Notes: generated by a model from the sequence alone, not told the origin. 64,000 bases of DNA from Fervidicoccaceae archaeon (GCA_038734945.1 JAVYOA010000002.1:248001-312000); one strand, 5' to 3'; positions 25,607-35,044 are shown, numbered from the stretch's first letter. Numbers and translations are program-made.

Positions 25607-26344
25607 CTATTGAGTTCTCTGGACTTTTCCTTTTCTTCTTCCCGTTCTTCTAGCAGCTATATGCCCTACTTTTCTTCCTGGCGGCGCTCTTCTTGAGACT
25701 GTTGTAGGTTTGCTCTCAGATTGGTGGCTTCCTCCTCCAAAAGGATGAGAAACCACGTTCATAGCAACTCCTCTGACCTTAGGCCACGGTCTGGATTTTG
25801 CCTTCCATTTGTAATAGGCATTTCCAGCCTTCATGAGAGGCTTCTCTATTCTTCCTCCTCCTGCTGCTACTCCAATCGTTGCCCTCGAACGAATGTCTAT
25901 CTCCTTGATTTTTCCGCTGGGAAGTACCACTGTTGCCGTAGCTAGGCTCTTTCCCGTAATCTGAGCATATCCCCCTCCAACTCTCACCAGCTTTCCACCA
26001 TCTCCAGGCTTGAGCTCAATATTGAAGATCTGCGTACCCTCCGGAATCGACGAGAGAGGAAGTATGTTTCCGTTAGCGACCTTCGCCTGTGGACCTATTT
26101 CAATGATCTGCCCTACATAGCTACCTTCCGATGCTGGAGAGTAGAAGACCTCCCCGTTCTCCAACTTTATTTCTGCTAGAGGCGTCCAGCGTCCAGGGTC
26201 ATGAACTATATTTGTTATGATGCCCCGAAATGTCCTATCCAACGGAAGCTCGGGATACCTAGCTGGAGCAACTCTAAGATGAGTTGGAGCTCTGAATGTG
26301 GGGGATCCCCTTCCTTCCCTCTGTGATAGAATCTTTTTTCCCAC
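25607..26344 (-). CDS. rpl2: Ribosomal protein L2
   Basis: A 245-residue protein at the peptidyl-transferase centre. It starts GKKILSQREGRGSPTFRAPTHLRVAPARYPELPLDRTFRGIITNIVHDPGR and ends with KVRGVAMNVVSHPFGGGSHQSESKPTTVSRRAPPGRKVGHIAARRTGRRKG, the L2 signature with the conserved His. It is followed by an sRNA and a foreign gene group rather than directly by rps19. Confidence 0.96.
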   Translation of the reverse strand: MGKKILSQREGRGSPTFRAPTHLRVAPARYPELPLDRTFRGIITNIVHDPGRWTPLAEIKLENGEVFYSPASEGSYVGQIIEIGPQAKVANGNILPLSSIPEGTQIFNIELKPGDGGKLVRVGGGYAQITGKSLATATVVLPSGKIKEIDIRSRATIGVAAGGGRIEKPLMKAGNAYYKWKAKSRPWPKVRGVAMNVVSHPFGGGSHQSESKPTTVSRRAPPGRKVGHIAARRTGRRKGKVQRTQ

Positions 26345-26355
26345 TCTTTCTCACC

Positions 26356-26616
26356 TCACAGGAGACCAAGCCTTGTTGCTATTTCCTCTGCATTGAATTC
26401 GGGATGTAGCTTTATGAATGCCCTCTTCTCTCCCCTCATTGTTATCAGTGTCCTAACTTTTTCCACTCTCACTCCGAATCTCCTCTCGAACTCTTCCTTT
26501 ATTTGGAGCTTCGTAGCATTTCTCTGCACAACGAAAAGCAGAGTATTGTATTTCTCTATATAGTTAATTGCCTTTTCAGTATGCACCGGATAAAGCAGAA
26601 CCTGCTCACTACTCAC
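26356..26616 (-). CDS. rpl23: Ribosomal protein L23
   Basis: An 86-residue protein near the exit tunnel and a docking site for SRP. LLYPVHTEKAINYIEKYNTLLFVVQRNATKLQIKEEFERRFGVRVEKVRTLITMRGEKRAFIKL is the L23 fold. It overlaps the end of rpl4 by eight bases. Confidence 0.95.
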   Translation of the reverse strand: MSSEQVLLYPVHTEKAINYIEKYNTLLFVVQRNATKLQIKEEFERRFGVRVEKVRTLITMRGEKRAFIKLHPEFNAEEIATRLGLL

Positions 26617-27427
26617 TCTTTATCACCACCAAGCCTGAGAATCTTTTGTTCAGCTCCTCCAAAGCTCCATTGCTTATGACTGTAAGTCTTCCTGGAACTC
26701 CTCCAGGAGCTAGCATGGCTACAGAAACATCTCTCGCATTAGAGACATCCACACCGGGGAAGTTCCTGACGGCTCTAGCAAATGGGCTATTTGCTGACTT
26801 TAAAATGAACAGAACGCTTCTGGGCTCGACGTATCTTCTTCCTCTCATCTTCCCCTTTCCTGCCCTTATCCTCGTCCTTTCATATGATCTCTCTATATCT
26901 TCCCATACTCCAATTTTCCTCAGAAATTCCCTTGCAAGCAGAGCCCTGTTGATATTCGATTCTACATCGTCCTCAACTATGATTGGTAGGCTGTCTCCGT
27001 GATAAATGTGTCCTCTTTTGAGAACAAGCTCCTTGTAAGATGTAGCAGCCAGAGCTGAAGCTGTAGCCAATCTTTTTTCCTTCTTGTTTATTTCCTCATG
27101 TATCTTCTCTTCCACCCTGGGAGGATGCGCTAGCCTCCCTCCAACGGTCATATTGGCCAATGCTCCAATGGAGGTATCTGGAATTCTAGGAACTCTTGCT
27201 AGTCCCCTCCCTACCCCAAGACTTACTGCTGGCGTTCTCTTTCCAGCCATTGGATCCCTACCCTTTGGCTGAAGTCCTGCTGTGAACTCTGATAGAAATG
27301 CTCTTTTCACCAGATCCTTCCTCACCGGGATGCTGAAGATTGAGGGCAATGTAATGTTCCCCTTGGCTTCTCCTGAAGAAGAGAAGAGAATGGTTTGTTT
27401 GGGCAGTGGTTTAATTATTAGTACCAT
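26609..27427 (-). CDS. rpl4: Ribosomal protein L4
   Basis: A 272-residue protein of the archaeal/eukaryotic L4 type. The extended loop includes GRDPMAGKRTPAVSLGVGRGLARVPRI and GRLAHPPRVEEKIHEEINKKEKRLATASALAATSYKELV. LNKRFSGLVVIKSE closes the protein. It is the second gene of the rpl3 operon. Confidence 0.95.
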   Translation of the reverse strand: MVLIIKPLPKQTILFSSSGEAKGNITLPSIFSIPVRKDLVKRAFLSEFTAGLQPKGRDPMAGKRTPAVSLGVGRGLARVPRIPDTSIGALANMTVGGRLAHPPRVEEKIHEEINKKEKRLATASALAATSYKELVLKRGHIYHGDSLPIIVEDDVESNINRALLAREFLRKIGVWEDIERSYERTRIRAGKGKMRGRRYVEPRSVLFILKSANSPFARAVRNFPGVDVSNARDVSVAMLAPGGVPGRLTVISNGALEELNKRFSGLVVIKSE

Positions 27428-27437
27428 TCGGCATCAC

Positions 27438-28487
27438 CTATATCTCTCCAATTCCATGTATGTATGTTATCCTTGGAGCACCTTCCGGAACAAATGGAGC
27501 AGGCCTAATAGGATATCTCAAAATAATAGGTCTCTTTCTTGGTCCTGGGACGCTTCCTGCAAGAATGACGAAGTCGCTCTTTATTAAGCCATATTTGTGC
27601 CATCCGCCAGGAACATTGAACTTCTTCAGCAGTTCCTCTCCATGCTTTGAAACATCTCCTATATAGATTATCCTCTTATTGTAGTCAACTCTTTGATGGA
27701 ATCCCATCTGCCCTGCCTGAGGAGCTGTTGAGACAGAACCGAATCCTGGTCCTCTTGCTCCTATCTTCCTTGCAGCCTTTCTGTGCTTGTGCCATCTTGG
27801 AAGCACTTTTATGCCAAACCTCTTCACTGGTCCCTGGAATCCCTTGCCTTTTGTTATCCCAATGACGTCGACAAAGCTACCATTACTGAATATCTCCGAT
27901 ACGGTAAATTTCCTGCCAAGAGATGATGTGGCGAACTCGAGCTGTTTCTTTATATCTGTTCCTGAGAGGGCAACCTCAATTAGCTCAGGTTTCTTCTTTG
28001 ATATCCCTCCAGCAAGCATGGGTTGAGAGAGCATTAGGGCTCTCAGCTCAACTATTCTCTCAAGCGATGACTCTATTTCCTCGAGCTTCTTTGAGGAGCT
28101 TTCCTTGCCTGGGTTGAATCTCTTTATTAGCCTTTCTATGTTTGCAGAGGAAAGGACTGAGCTATCAGCCCACACATCTGTGAATGGTTGCTTTCCATGG
28201 TTAGTGTCAAATTCATATGCTCTAAATCCTGCAAGAATCATTGGAGGAGTTTCCAGTATTGTTACTGGCATGAATATTTGCTTCCCATATGTCAGAGATG
28301 TTCTTCTATCATCTATTATCATGGAGTGAGTCATTCCCACTTTATATCCAAGGAACCCTACAGGGAATATTTTTTCATGTGATACTGTTGGCCAGCTTCT
28401 CACCCTGCCTAGGATTCCCTCAGCTCTCTTTCTCGGCCTTACTGCCAGGCTACCCCTTCGTGGGGCACTCTTCTTTCTATGTCCCAT
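27438..28487 (-). CDS. rpl3: Ribosomal protein L3
   Basis: A 349-residue protein of the archaeal type. It starts GHRKKSAPRRGSLAVRPRKRA and has the motif FVDVIGITKGKGFQGPVKRFGIKVLPRWHKHRKAARKIGARGPGFGSVSTAPQAGQMGFHQR, the L3 core with the rRNA-binding loop. It opens the ribosomal cluster, with a TATA box and a leader hairpin upstream. Confidence 0.96.
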   Translation of the reverse strand: MGHRKKSAPRRGSLAVRPRKRAEGILGRVRSWPTVSHEKIFPVGFLGYKVGMTHSMIIDDRRTSLTYGKQIFMPVTILETPPMILAGFRAYEFDTNHGKQPFTDVWADSSVLSSANIERLIKRFNPGKESSSKKLEEIESSLERIVELRALMLSQPMLAGGISKKKPELIEVALSGTDIKKQLEFATSSLGRKFTVSEIFSNGSFVDVIGITKGKGFQGPVKRFGIKVLPRWHKHRKAARKIGARGPGFGSVSTAPQAGQMGFHQRVDYNKRIIYIGDVSKHGEELLKKFNVPGGWHKYGLIKSDFVILAGSVPGPRKRPIILRYPIRPAPFVPEGAPRITYIHGIGEI

Positions 28488-28502
28488 GGTTCACCATCTG
28501 CC

Positions 28503-28544
28503 GAGAGTAGCCCGGATCCCATTTCTTTTTCCCGGGTCTCTCTC
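28503..28544 (-). promoter_or_regulatory. 5' leader hairpin of the rpl3 operon
   Basis: On the minus strand the leader between the TATA box and the rpl3 ATG folds into two five-base-pair stems, GAGAG/CTCTC and CCCGG/CCGGG, with a three-by-three internal loop and a 16-base apical loop. By TATA spacing it sits at the very 5' end of the mRNA. A role in stability or feedback control by a ribosomal protein is inferred. Confidence 0.45.
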
Positions 28545-28565
28545 CAAGCTGTTTCTAAAGAGAAG

Positions 28566-28573
28566 TTTATAAA
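28566..28573 (-). promoter_or_regulatory. TATA box of the rpl3 operon
   Basis: The minus strand reads GCTTTTATAAACTT. A start site about 26 bases downstream lies near 28,543, giving a leader of ~56 bases before the rpl3 ATG. The gene upstream on this strand ends over 120 bases away, which fits an independent promoter. Confidence 0.6.
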
Positions 28574-28698
28574 AGCTTCGATGGTTGTGTTGCTTCGAGA
28601 CAAGAATGACAAAACCATTATTATAAAACATCAACGAAATAAACACATCACTTAACTTTATTAATGATCCTTCTCTCTTTTTAGCATTCAGTTCATTT

Positions 28699-29109
28699 CT
28701 ATTTCTTGATGAGCGCTACAGCTTCTATTTCCACCTCGAAGTTCTTCGGTGGTTTCGCACTTACAACCGATCTAGCTGGCTTGTGCTCTCCCATTATCTC
28801 TGAATAGGCTTTGTTGAAAGCATCAAAATTTGAAATGTCGCTGAGAAATACAGTGACTTTCACTATGTCCTCGAGTCTGCCTCCAGCCGCCTCAACTACT
28901 GCTTTCACGTTAAGTAGGCACCTCCTTGTCTGCTCTTCTATATTTCCACTAATTGGCTGCCCAGTTTGGGGATCGATGGGAACCATTCCGGAAATAAATA
29001 GCAGACTGCATGCCTTACCATCATTGCAACTCAAATTATCAATTAGAATGCCCTGCGAATAGGGGCCTATTGGTTTTGGGGCATCCTTTGTATATACTAC
29101 TTTAATCAT
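28699..29109 (-). CDS. RidA-family deaminase
   Basis: A 136-residue Rid (YjgF/YER057c/UK114) protein. It reads APKPIGPYSQGI near the start, LLFISGMVPIDPQTGQPI, the family helix QTRRCLLNVKAVVEAAGGRLEDIVKVTVFLSDI and the end ARSVVSAKPPKNFEVEIEAVAL. The Arg in PARSVV and the Glu near the end form the active site. RidA hydrolyses reactive enamine/imine products of PLP enzymes. It works as a trimer in the cytoplasm. Confidence 0.9.
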   Translation of the reverse strand: MIKVVYTKDAPKPIGPYSQGILIDNLSCNDGKACSLLFISGMVPIDPQTGQPISGNIEEQTRRCLLNVKAVVEAAGGRLEDIVKVTVFLSDISNFDAFNKAYSEIMGEHKPARSVVSAKPPKNFEVEIEAVALIKK

Positions 29110-29159
29110 GGTCTCACCAATACTATCTTCAAGTTTCTAAATATAAATTACCCTATTTA

Positions 29160-30011
29160 TCATTGAGAAAACTTCAAGATGGAAACAACTGATAGAACTA
29201 TTGGAATCGCTTCCTCTGTCCTCACAGTTCTTGTACCTTGATTCATCACGAAATTATATATTCCATTGAAGTATTCGTTTACATCTATAGAAAGCTCCTT
29301 TGCTATATCATACAGCCCCCTGTATGGCTCTCCGAAAACCAGTGTAATTTTCCATCCGCTTGTTCTCATGATCTCGCTAACTCTGCGGAGATTCTCCCAT
29401 ATCGGTTCGCCCAACCGTGAAGTTCCAATGACCGCCCTGGTTCCAGCTACTCGCTTCAAATATGAGTGAAGATAGCCAACGTTTTTGACTTCATAACCAA
29501 TCCATTCATCAGAAGACTCTATTCTTTCGACCTTGAGAGGATGAGCTGAGGTCACCCTAAAAAGGAAAACATCCCCCACCTTAATTCTGTTAGTTTCACT
29601 GGCTTCCACCCAAGTTGGAGCTCTGAGGCCAATATCAACCAGGATCCTCCCCCTTTCAACTTTTTCAACTAAACCTTCCCTAAGCTCTCCTTCTCTAGGG
29701 CTTGGCTTGACGGTGTGGGTTGGTGACTGCAAGGGATAAGCGAGACCAAGGTATTTCAGTTCCTTTCTTTTTCCATAAATTTTCCTCCTCAGATAGGGAG
29801 GAGTCCTAAAAACATTCAAGAGAAGGGCGAATCTTTTACTGGGTTCAAAGCACTCTTTCTTCCTCCTGCTCCTATAGAGAAGGATGCGTGATACCCTGAA
29901 TATCGAGGCATATCTGGCTATGATATTTGCTTTTATTGTTTCCCTAAGAATATCAGGCTCATTCTCCAATGTGCAGTATGGGAGAAGAAGCTCAATATCT
30001 ATGGGAAACAC
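29160..30011 (-). CDS. SPOUT-class RNA methyltransferase (Methyltrn_RNA_3/COG2106)
   Basis: A 283-residue protein of the archaeal/eukaryotic SPOUT family next to rpl3 in many archaea. The N-terminus IDIELLLPYCTLENEPDILRETIKANIIARYASIFRVSRILLY is typical. A central OB-like insert covers residues ~110-160 (GLVEKVERGRILVDIGL). The SPOUT C-terminus has LVFGEPYRGLYDI, NEYFNGIYNFVMNQGTRTVRTEEAIPIVLS, the knotted SAM site. It probably methylates rRNA; the site is not known from sequence. The start is GTG. Confidence 0.85.
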   Translation of the reverse strand: MFPIDIELLLPYCTLENEPDILRETIKANIIARYASIFRVSRILLYRSRRKKECFEPSKRFALLLNVFRTPPYLRRKIYGKRKELKYLGLAYPLQSPTHTVKPSPREGELREGLVEKVERGRILVDIGLRAPTWVEASETNRIKVGDVFLFRVTSAHPLKVERIESSDEWIGYEVKNVGYLHSYLKRVAGTRAVIGTSRLGEPIWENLRRVSEIMRTSGWKITLVFGEPYRGLYDIAKELSIDVNEYFNGIYNFVMNQGTRTVRTEEAIPIVLSVVSILKFSQ

Positions 30012-30039
30012 ACCACCTAAGAAAAGGTATCATGAAATG

Positions 30040-30180
30040 TCATGAGGATTTCTTGGTCTGACCTCCTCCTTTCTTCGCACCTTTCTTTGCCTTTTCCTCT
30101 GCACTGGTCTCGGACTTTTGTGCCCTCTCTCCTGCGCTGGAAACTCCCATGAACAGAGTTGTTCTCTGCCTTCCTCCCAT
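30040..30180 (-). CDS. Small lysine-rich hypothetical protein
   Basis: A possible 46-residue protein starting MGGRQRTTLFMGVSSAGERAQ and ending in a Lys/Gly-rich tail. The frame is open 44 codons further upstream, but that part contains a TATA-like TTTAAATT (near 30,221) and reads as non-coding. It lies 28 bases before the SPOUT methyltransferase, on the same strand. The composition resembles small ribosome- or nucleic-acid-binding proteins, but I do not recognise it. Confidence 0.45.
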   Translation of the reverse strand: MGGRQRTTLFMGVSSAGERAQKSETSAEEKAKKGAKKGGGQTKKSS

Positions 30181-30360
30181 CTCAAACAACCTCAATACTG
30201 TTTTTAACTTCAGAGTTAATTTAAATTTTGGGGGCGATGAGCTATTTGCCGAGTGCCAACAGAGGGATGACGAGAGAAGCTGAGCGATGCCCCCTTTACT
30301 GAACCAAATCATGCAGTTTTATATAACAATGAGATAATTGAAAATAAGCGGTGCATATTC

Positions 30361-31086
30361 ATGAGCTCAGAGCATCATAGAAGAATTTCTCCACTAGCTA
30401 AAATTGGAGCTGGAGCTATCATAAAGGAAAATGCAGTAATAATTGGAAAATCAACAATTGGGGCGAGAAGCTATGTAGATTCCGATGTGATTGTAGGATA
30501 CCCAGTAAGAAGGAGAATAAAGGACATGCAGGCAGGCAATATTTTCGATTTTGAGACGGATGGAAGCTATGTAGGAGAAGAATGCTTAATCAGAAGCTTC
30601 TCTGTTATCTATGAAAGAGTTAAGATTGGCAACAGAGTTGAGACAGGACACAGAGTTTTGATAAGAGAAGACACAGAGATAGGTGATAATAGCATAGTAG
30701 GAACTGACACGGTCATCGATGGTAGAGTTAAAATTGGAGAAAGGGCAAGAATTGAAACAGGCGTTTATATTCCTCCTCTGACAATCATAGGAAGAAACGT
30801 CTTTCTTGGGCCAAGAGTTGTATTTACGAATGACAAATATCCTGTAAGTACAAAATGGATAGGGGTTGTGGTTGAAGACGATGTTGCTATAGGAGCTAAC
30901 TCCACAATCATAGCAGGTGTTAGGATAGGAAGAGGATCTGTTGTTGCATCAGGAGCAGTTGTGACCAAGGATGTTCCTCCCAACGTCGTTGTTGCCGGTA
31001 TTCCAGCAAGGATTATTTCCAGTAGAGATGAGTACGAGAGGAAGAAGAAGGAATATGAGAGCTCACCAATCGGGATGAAAATATAG
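30361..31086 (+). CDS. Left-handed beta-helix acyltransferase
   Basis: A 241-residue hexapeptide-repeat transferase. Imperfect I/V-G-x-x-x-x repeats run from about residue 15 to 215, for example IGKSTIGARSYVDSDVIVGYP, VKIGNRVETGHRVLIREDTEIGDNSIVGTDTVIDGRVKIG and VVEDDVAIGANSTIIAGVRIGRGSVVASGAVVTKDVPPNVVVAGIPARII. The last part is the acetyltransferase signature that contacts acetyl-CoA. It probably acylates a sugar or sugar nucleotide. It is divergent from the small Lys-rich gene. Confidence 0.85.
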   Translation: MSSEHHRRISPLAKIGAGAIIKENAVIIGKSTIGARSYVDSDVIVGYPVRRRIKDMQAGNIFDFETDGSYVGEECLIRSFSVIYERVKIGNRVETGHRVLIREDTEIGDNSIVGTDTVIDGRVKIGERARIETGVYIPPLTIIGRNVFLGPRVVFTNDKYPVSTKWIGVVVEDDVAIGANSTIIAGVRIGRGSVVASGAVVTKDVPPNVVVAGIPARIISSRDEYERKKKEYESSPIGMKI

Positions 31087-31101
31087 GAAAATCATGCTAG
31101 T

Positions 31102-33972
31102 CTATTGGTCCCAATACTTCCTGTTTTTAATATAGTTCTTTTCCTCATCATAGAGGGCTTCAATGAAATTCTTCCATCCGAGCTTGAGTTTTGAGAGGGC
31201 TCTCGATGCTGACCTAGGGCCAACTCCGTATGGAGCAAGTGCAATCACCGCATTTTTCCCATAATTTATTACAAGCTTTGCTCTCTTTACAGCTTCATCG
31301 AAATATTCCTTTTTCTTTCCATCGAGTTTTTTCTTGTTCAATCCTTCCCTCACTGCAGTCAGAAATTCCAAGTTTCCTGGAGGAATTGGTACTACTGCCC
31401 TGGAGCGGCACTTTCCACACTCTATTATCATGGGTAGATCCTTTATCTTGGACCTCCATTCATATCCGCAGCTGAGGCACTTCATTATTACCTCCTTCTC
31501 CATTATCCTCATCTCCAGAGTCTTCAAAGCAAGCTCTCTCGGTATCCCTTCTGCTGCATAGGAAATTGGATTTTCTCCTCTTATACTATGAAGCGTATAG
31601 GGGCTAAGTCCTCTTACAGGCTGCTTGATTATCTTTATCCATCCCTCTCTTATCCCTCTGAGAAGCTTGAGAACGACTTCCATATCTGTTTTTTCGAACA
31701 TTATCTCTCTCAGAGCCTCCTCTCCCACAACAGTATCTTTGTAATATCTCAGAATCTTCTTTGAGTCCTTAATGCTATAGTTTTCCCCAAGCGCACCCAT
31801 TTTTCTAGCAACGAGAATCATCCTATATCGGAATGCATTGGATTCCTTTATGGCACTCCTCAGCATCTCATCAAGCTCATATTCTTTCTGGGAAGCAAGG
31901 CCATATATGCTATCCTCGAGATTCTCGGTCCTCAATAATGAAGATTTCTCTATGAATAGCTTATAAGGATCGCTCTTTATAGATACCCCTCCTCCCATTC
32001 GTGATAAAATATACTTTCCGAGAATTAGTGCTAGTGTGAAGTTTCCCTTAGTGCCCAGAGGAACATGGATTACTGTCAAAGATTCATCTTCCCCTTTTTC
32101 CACAACGAGATGATCAGGATGAGGTAGGATAAAGCCTCTTTTTTGCTGCTCTCCACAAACGCGCATGATGTTTTCGTATACCGTAGAGGTTAGAGATCTG
32201 TACTCTGCTCTAATTTTTTCGAAAGGTTCCCCATAGCATATCCTTCTTAGAAGGGAAATAGCTTCACGTGCCACATTCCTTGATACAGGAATTAGATCTC
32301 CCGTCCATGAGGGGGGCAATCCCTTATGCTCTTCCACTTCCTCCACAATAATTCTATCATCTTCGATGCTGAGAACCTTCCATTCTCTTCCTCTGAGTAT
32401 GAAAGTTCTATCGTTCTCGAGCTCAGAGAAAACAAACTCAGCATCGAGAGAACCAACAAGCTCGTTATTTACTGTCATTACAGGTACCTTTCTCGTATCT
32501 GCTATCATGTTAGTTGAGTAGTAATACTCCCTTGACCTATAGCCTGGAAGGATTTCTCCATTCTCACTTATTTTCAACAAACCTATGTTCGAGGCAAAAT
32601 TCAAAATTTCATTGAGCTTTTCTCCAGAAAGATCTTTGAAAGGATATGCCTTTCTCAGCACTTCCAGAATCTCCTCCTCTCTCCTAGCATCACCAGCCAG
32701 GACCATACCAACTGCCTGATGAAGTGCAACATCTAGGGGCTCCCATACTATATTCAGATCCTCGTACTTTCCTTCAAATGCCCTTCTAGCTATAACAACG
32801 GATTCAAGCATATCTGTTATATCATGAATAGAGAATATAGTTCCTCTAGATATCGATCCCAGTCTGTGCCCGCTCCTTCCAATTCTCTGTATCAAGCGAA
32901 GAACCTGGCGAGGTGAATTAAATTGAATTATTTGGTCAACTGCCCCTATATCAATTCCCAGCTCTAGGCTGGATGTAGCTATTATGCCCTTCAGCGATCC
33001 TTCCTTCAGCTTCTTTTCAGCTTCAGTACGAACGCTAGCTGATAGGCTTCCATGATGAACTTCCACATCCTTGTAGCCCAGCTCCCTGAATTTGTAGGAT
33101 AGAAATTCGGCTGTATCCCTAGTGTTTGTGAATAATATTGTGCTTTTTTTCTGCTCCATTATTTTTCTAAGCTCCTTAATCACTTTGTAGTTGATGTCTT
33201 CACTCTCATTTTCTTCAAAGGGGATGGAGCGTACATCGATTATCATTTTCTTCATTTCGTTCTCCTTTATCTCTGCACATTCTGAACAAGAAAGGAGCTT
33301 TTTCACTGTATTGAACTTTGATATAGTTGCAGAAATAGCAACGAGCTGAAAAGAGCCAATTTTTTTCCTCAGTCTCTCGAGAACTACCGAAAGCATTGCT
33401 CCCCTTTCATTCTCAATCAGTTCATGGACCTCGTCTATGACTACCCATCTTATATCGGAAATGATGTTTTTGAAGGCTCTGTGAGTTACTATAATGGAAA
33501 AGCTCTCTGGAGTTGTTATGAACCAGTGATGCTTCCCTTCAGTGAATTCCCTCCTCTCCTTCCTCGATGAATCCCCGTGCCTGACAATGCTTCTCAGACC
33601 CATTTCATTTGATATCTCCCTCATTCTAACATAGATATCTCTATTCAGGGCCCTCATTGGCGTTATATAGACCATCAATGGATTCCCTTTCCAGCTGTTC
33701 TGTTCAACCATCATAGAGAATATTGGGAAAAGCGCTGCTTCGGTTTTTCCGCTACCAGTTGGAGCTGATATTATTACGCTCTTTCCCATGAGTATCAGTG
33801 GTATTGACTTCTCCTGAATCGGAGTTGGTTTAATGTATCCGTATTTTTCGAGAACTGCCTGTAGTTTTGGATGCAGGTCTCTGAAGACTTCCGAGCTCTT
33901 AAGCACCTTTCCGAACCTCTGAATTTTTGGAATTTTTTCGAAGCAATAGCAGCATCGAATTTTTATTTTCAT
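31102..33972 (-). CDS. Lhr-type superfamily 2 helicase
   Basis: A 956-residue ATP-dependent helicase of the archaeal Lhr group. Motif I is APTGSGKTEAA (residues 70-80), motif II is DEVH (180-183), motif III is ISAT, and the second RecA domain has ATSSLELGIDIGAVDQIIQFNSPRQVLRLIQRIGRSGH. A winged-helix and Lhr-specific region follows. A four-Cys zinc motif (CLSCGYEW, then CGKC) lies near residue 850, and CCYC stands near the N-terminus. Such enzymes unwind 3'-tailed duplexes in repair. It is monocistronic and converges on the acyltransferase. Confidence 0.88.
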   Translation of the reverse strand: MKIKIRCCYCFEKIPKIQRFGKVLKSSEVFRDLHPKLQAVLEKYGYIKPTPIQEKSIPLILMGKSVIISAPTGSGKTEAALFPIFSMMVEQNSWKGNPLMVYITPMRALNRDIYVRMREISNEMGLRSIVRHGDSSRKERREFTEGKHHWFITTPESFSIIVTHRAFKNIISDIRWVVIDEVHELIENERGAMLSVVLERLRKKIGSFQLVAISATISKFNTVKKLLSCSECAEIKENEMKKMIIDVRSIPFEENESEDINYKVIKELRKIMEQKKSTILFTNTRDTAEFLSYKFRELGYKDVEVHHGSLSASVRTEAEKKLKEGSLKGIIATSSLELGIDIGAVDQIIQFNSPRQVLRLIQRIGRSGHRLGSISRGTIFSIHDITDMLESVVIARRAFEGKYEDLNIVWEPLDVALHQAVGMVLAGDARREEEILEVLRKAYPFKDLSGEKLNEILNFASNIGLLKISENGEILPGYRSREYYYSTNMIADTRKVPVMTVNNELVGSLDAEFVFSELENDRTFILRGREWKVLSIEDDRIIVEEVEEHKGLPPSWTGDLIPVSRNVAREAISLLRRICYGEPFEKIRAEYRSLTSTVYENIMRVCGEQQKRGFILPHPDHLVVEKGEDESLTVIHVPLGTKGNFTLALILGKYILSRMGGGVSIKSDPYKLFIEKSSLLRTENLEDSIYGLASQKEYELDEMLRSAIKESNAFRYRMILVARKMGALGENYSIKDSKKILRYYKDTVVGEEALREIMFEKTDMEVVLKLLRGIREGWIKIIKQPVRGLSPYTLHSIRGENPISYAAEGIPRELALKTLEMRIMEKEVIMKCLSCGYEWRSKIKDLPMIIECGKCRSRAVVPIPPGNLEFLTAVREGLNKKKLDGKKKEYFDEAVKRAKLVINYGKNAVIALAPYGVGPRSASRALSKLKLGWKNFIEALYDEEKNYIKNRKYWDQ

Positions 33973-34030
33973 TTTTCAGAATATTAATCTGAGTCCATTG
34001 TAAAAACAAGCACATTTTCAGGTGAGAAAA

Positions 34031-34945
34031 ATGAAAGTTCTAATAGCTGGAGGTGCTGGCTTTCTTGGATATGAAGCAGCAAAGCACTTCGCGAAAAAGG
34101 GGCATAAAGTAATATTGTTAGATCCAGCAGCAAATCAGAATCAAATTTTGAGCGAAAATGTTGAGATAATTTCCGATTCTATAAAAAACATAGAGAATTT
34201 TGGAAATTCTATTGGAAAGACTGACCTAATAATTCACTCAGCCTGGGATTTTACCGAAGATGTTAAAAGAAGCATCAACGAGAATCTTCTAGGAACTCTG
34301 TCACTAGCGGAGTTCGCTCTGAGCTCTGGCTCCCGAAGGTTTGTTTTCTACAGCAGCTCAGTTATCTATGGAAAGCCTGTTTCCATTCCTATTGCTGAGG
34401 AGCATCCTTTGAATGTGGAGGAATCAAGGGCCCCTCTCCATGCACTATTGAAGCTATATACGGAGAAGCTTCTCTTGCATTACCACGCTTATAAGCATCT
34501 TCCTTTGACCATCTTCAGGATTTGGTGGAGCTTCAATGATGAGAGAGCTCCTGGAAAAACATACAGAGAAATTTTGGCAAAAATCAAGAAAGGAGAAAGG
34601 ATCGAGGTCCCTGCCGGAGCAGGGGGAAGCATAGTCTATGCTCCCGATCTTTCTCTGGCAGCAGAAAAGGCACTAGAAACAGAAGAAGCGAATGGAAAGA
34701 TATTCAATGCTGTGAGCTTCTTTTTTGAATGGAGTGAAGTGCTAAGGAAAATAGCAGAGAGAGTGGGCTCTAGGTCAGAAATTGTTGAAACTAGAGGCGA
34801 ATGGAATGGACCAGGATTTCTAGAAGGAAGATGGCAGCTCGATGACTCAAAGATGAGAAGAATTCTTAACATAAATGTAGATGCAAATGAGAGGGAAAAG
34901 AAGTTCATCGAAGTCTCCCTAAAGATGCTGGAAAAGCTTCCATAG
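34031..34945 (+). CDS. NAD-dependent epimerase/dehydratase (extended SDR)
   Basis: A 304-residue extended short-chain dehydrogenase. The Rossmann motif GGAGFLGYEAAKHF is at the N-terminus. DLIIHSAW is the second strand, SSSVIYGKP carries the active-site Ser/Thr region and YTEK gives the catalytic Tyr-x3-Lys. It probably epimerises or dehydrates a nucleotide sugar. ATG 34031 is chosen because GGTGAG lies at a good distance; the frame is open from GTG 34022. Eight T residues follow at 34,988. Confidence 0.85.
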   Translation: MKVLIAGGAGFLGYEAAKHFAKKGHKVILLDPAANQNQILSENVEIISDSIKNIENFGNSIGKTDLIIHSAWDFTEDVKRSINENLLGTLSLAEFALSSGSRRFVFYSSSVIYGKPVSIPIAEEHPLNVEESRAPLHALLKLYTEKLLLHYHAYKHLPLTIFRIWWSFNDERAPGKTYREILAKIKKGERIEVPAGAGGSIVYAPDLSLAAEKALETEEANGKIFNAVSFFFEWSEVLRKIAERVGSRSEIVETRGEWNGPGFLEGRWQLDDSKMRRILNINVDANEREKKFIEVSLKMLEKLP

Positions 34946-34987
34946 TCCTGACTTTACTCATCTGAAAGCTCATTTCTAAGAACTATG

Positions 34988-34995
34988 TTTTTTTT
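34988..34995 (+). terminator. Poly-T terminator after the epimerase gene
   Basis: Eight T residues lie 43 bases after the epimerase stop. T-runs without a hairpin are the usual intrinsic termination signal in archaea. Confidence 0.5.
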
Positions 34996-35036
34996 CCCTG
35001 TCCTAAAAAAGTGAAAATCCTTCAGAAGAGGGAGTT

Positions 35037-35044
35037 AAAAAAAA
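35037..35044 (-). terminator. Poly-T terminator after the MFS gene
   Basis: Eight A residues on the plus strand read as eight T residues directly after the MFS stop codon on the minus strand. This fits archaeal termination. Confidence 0.5.
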
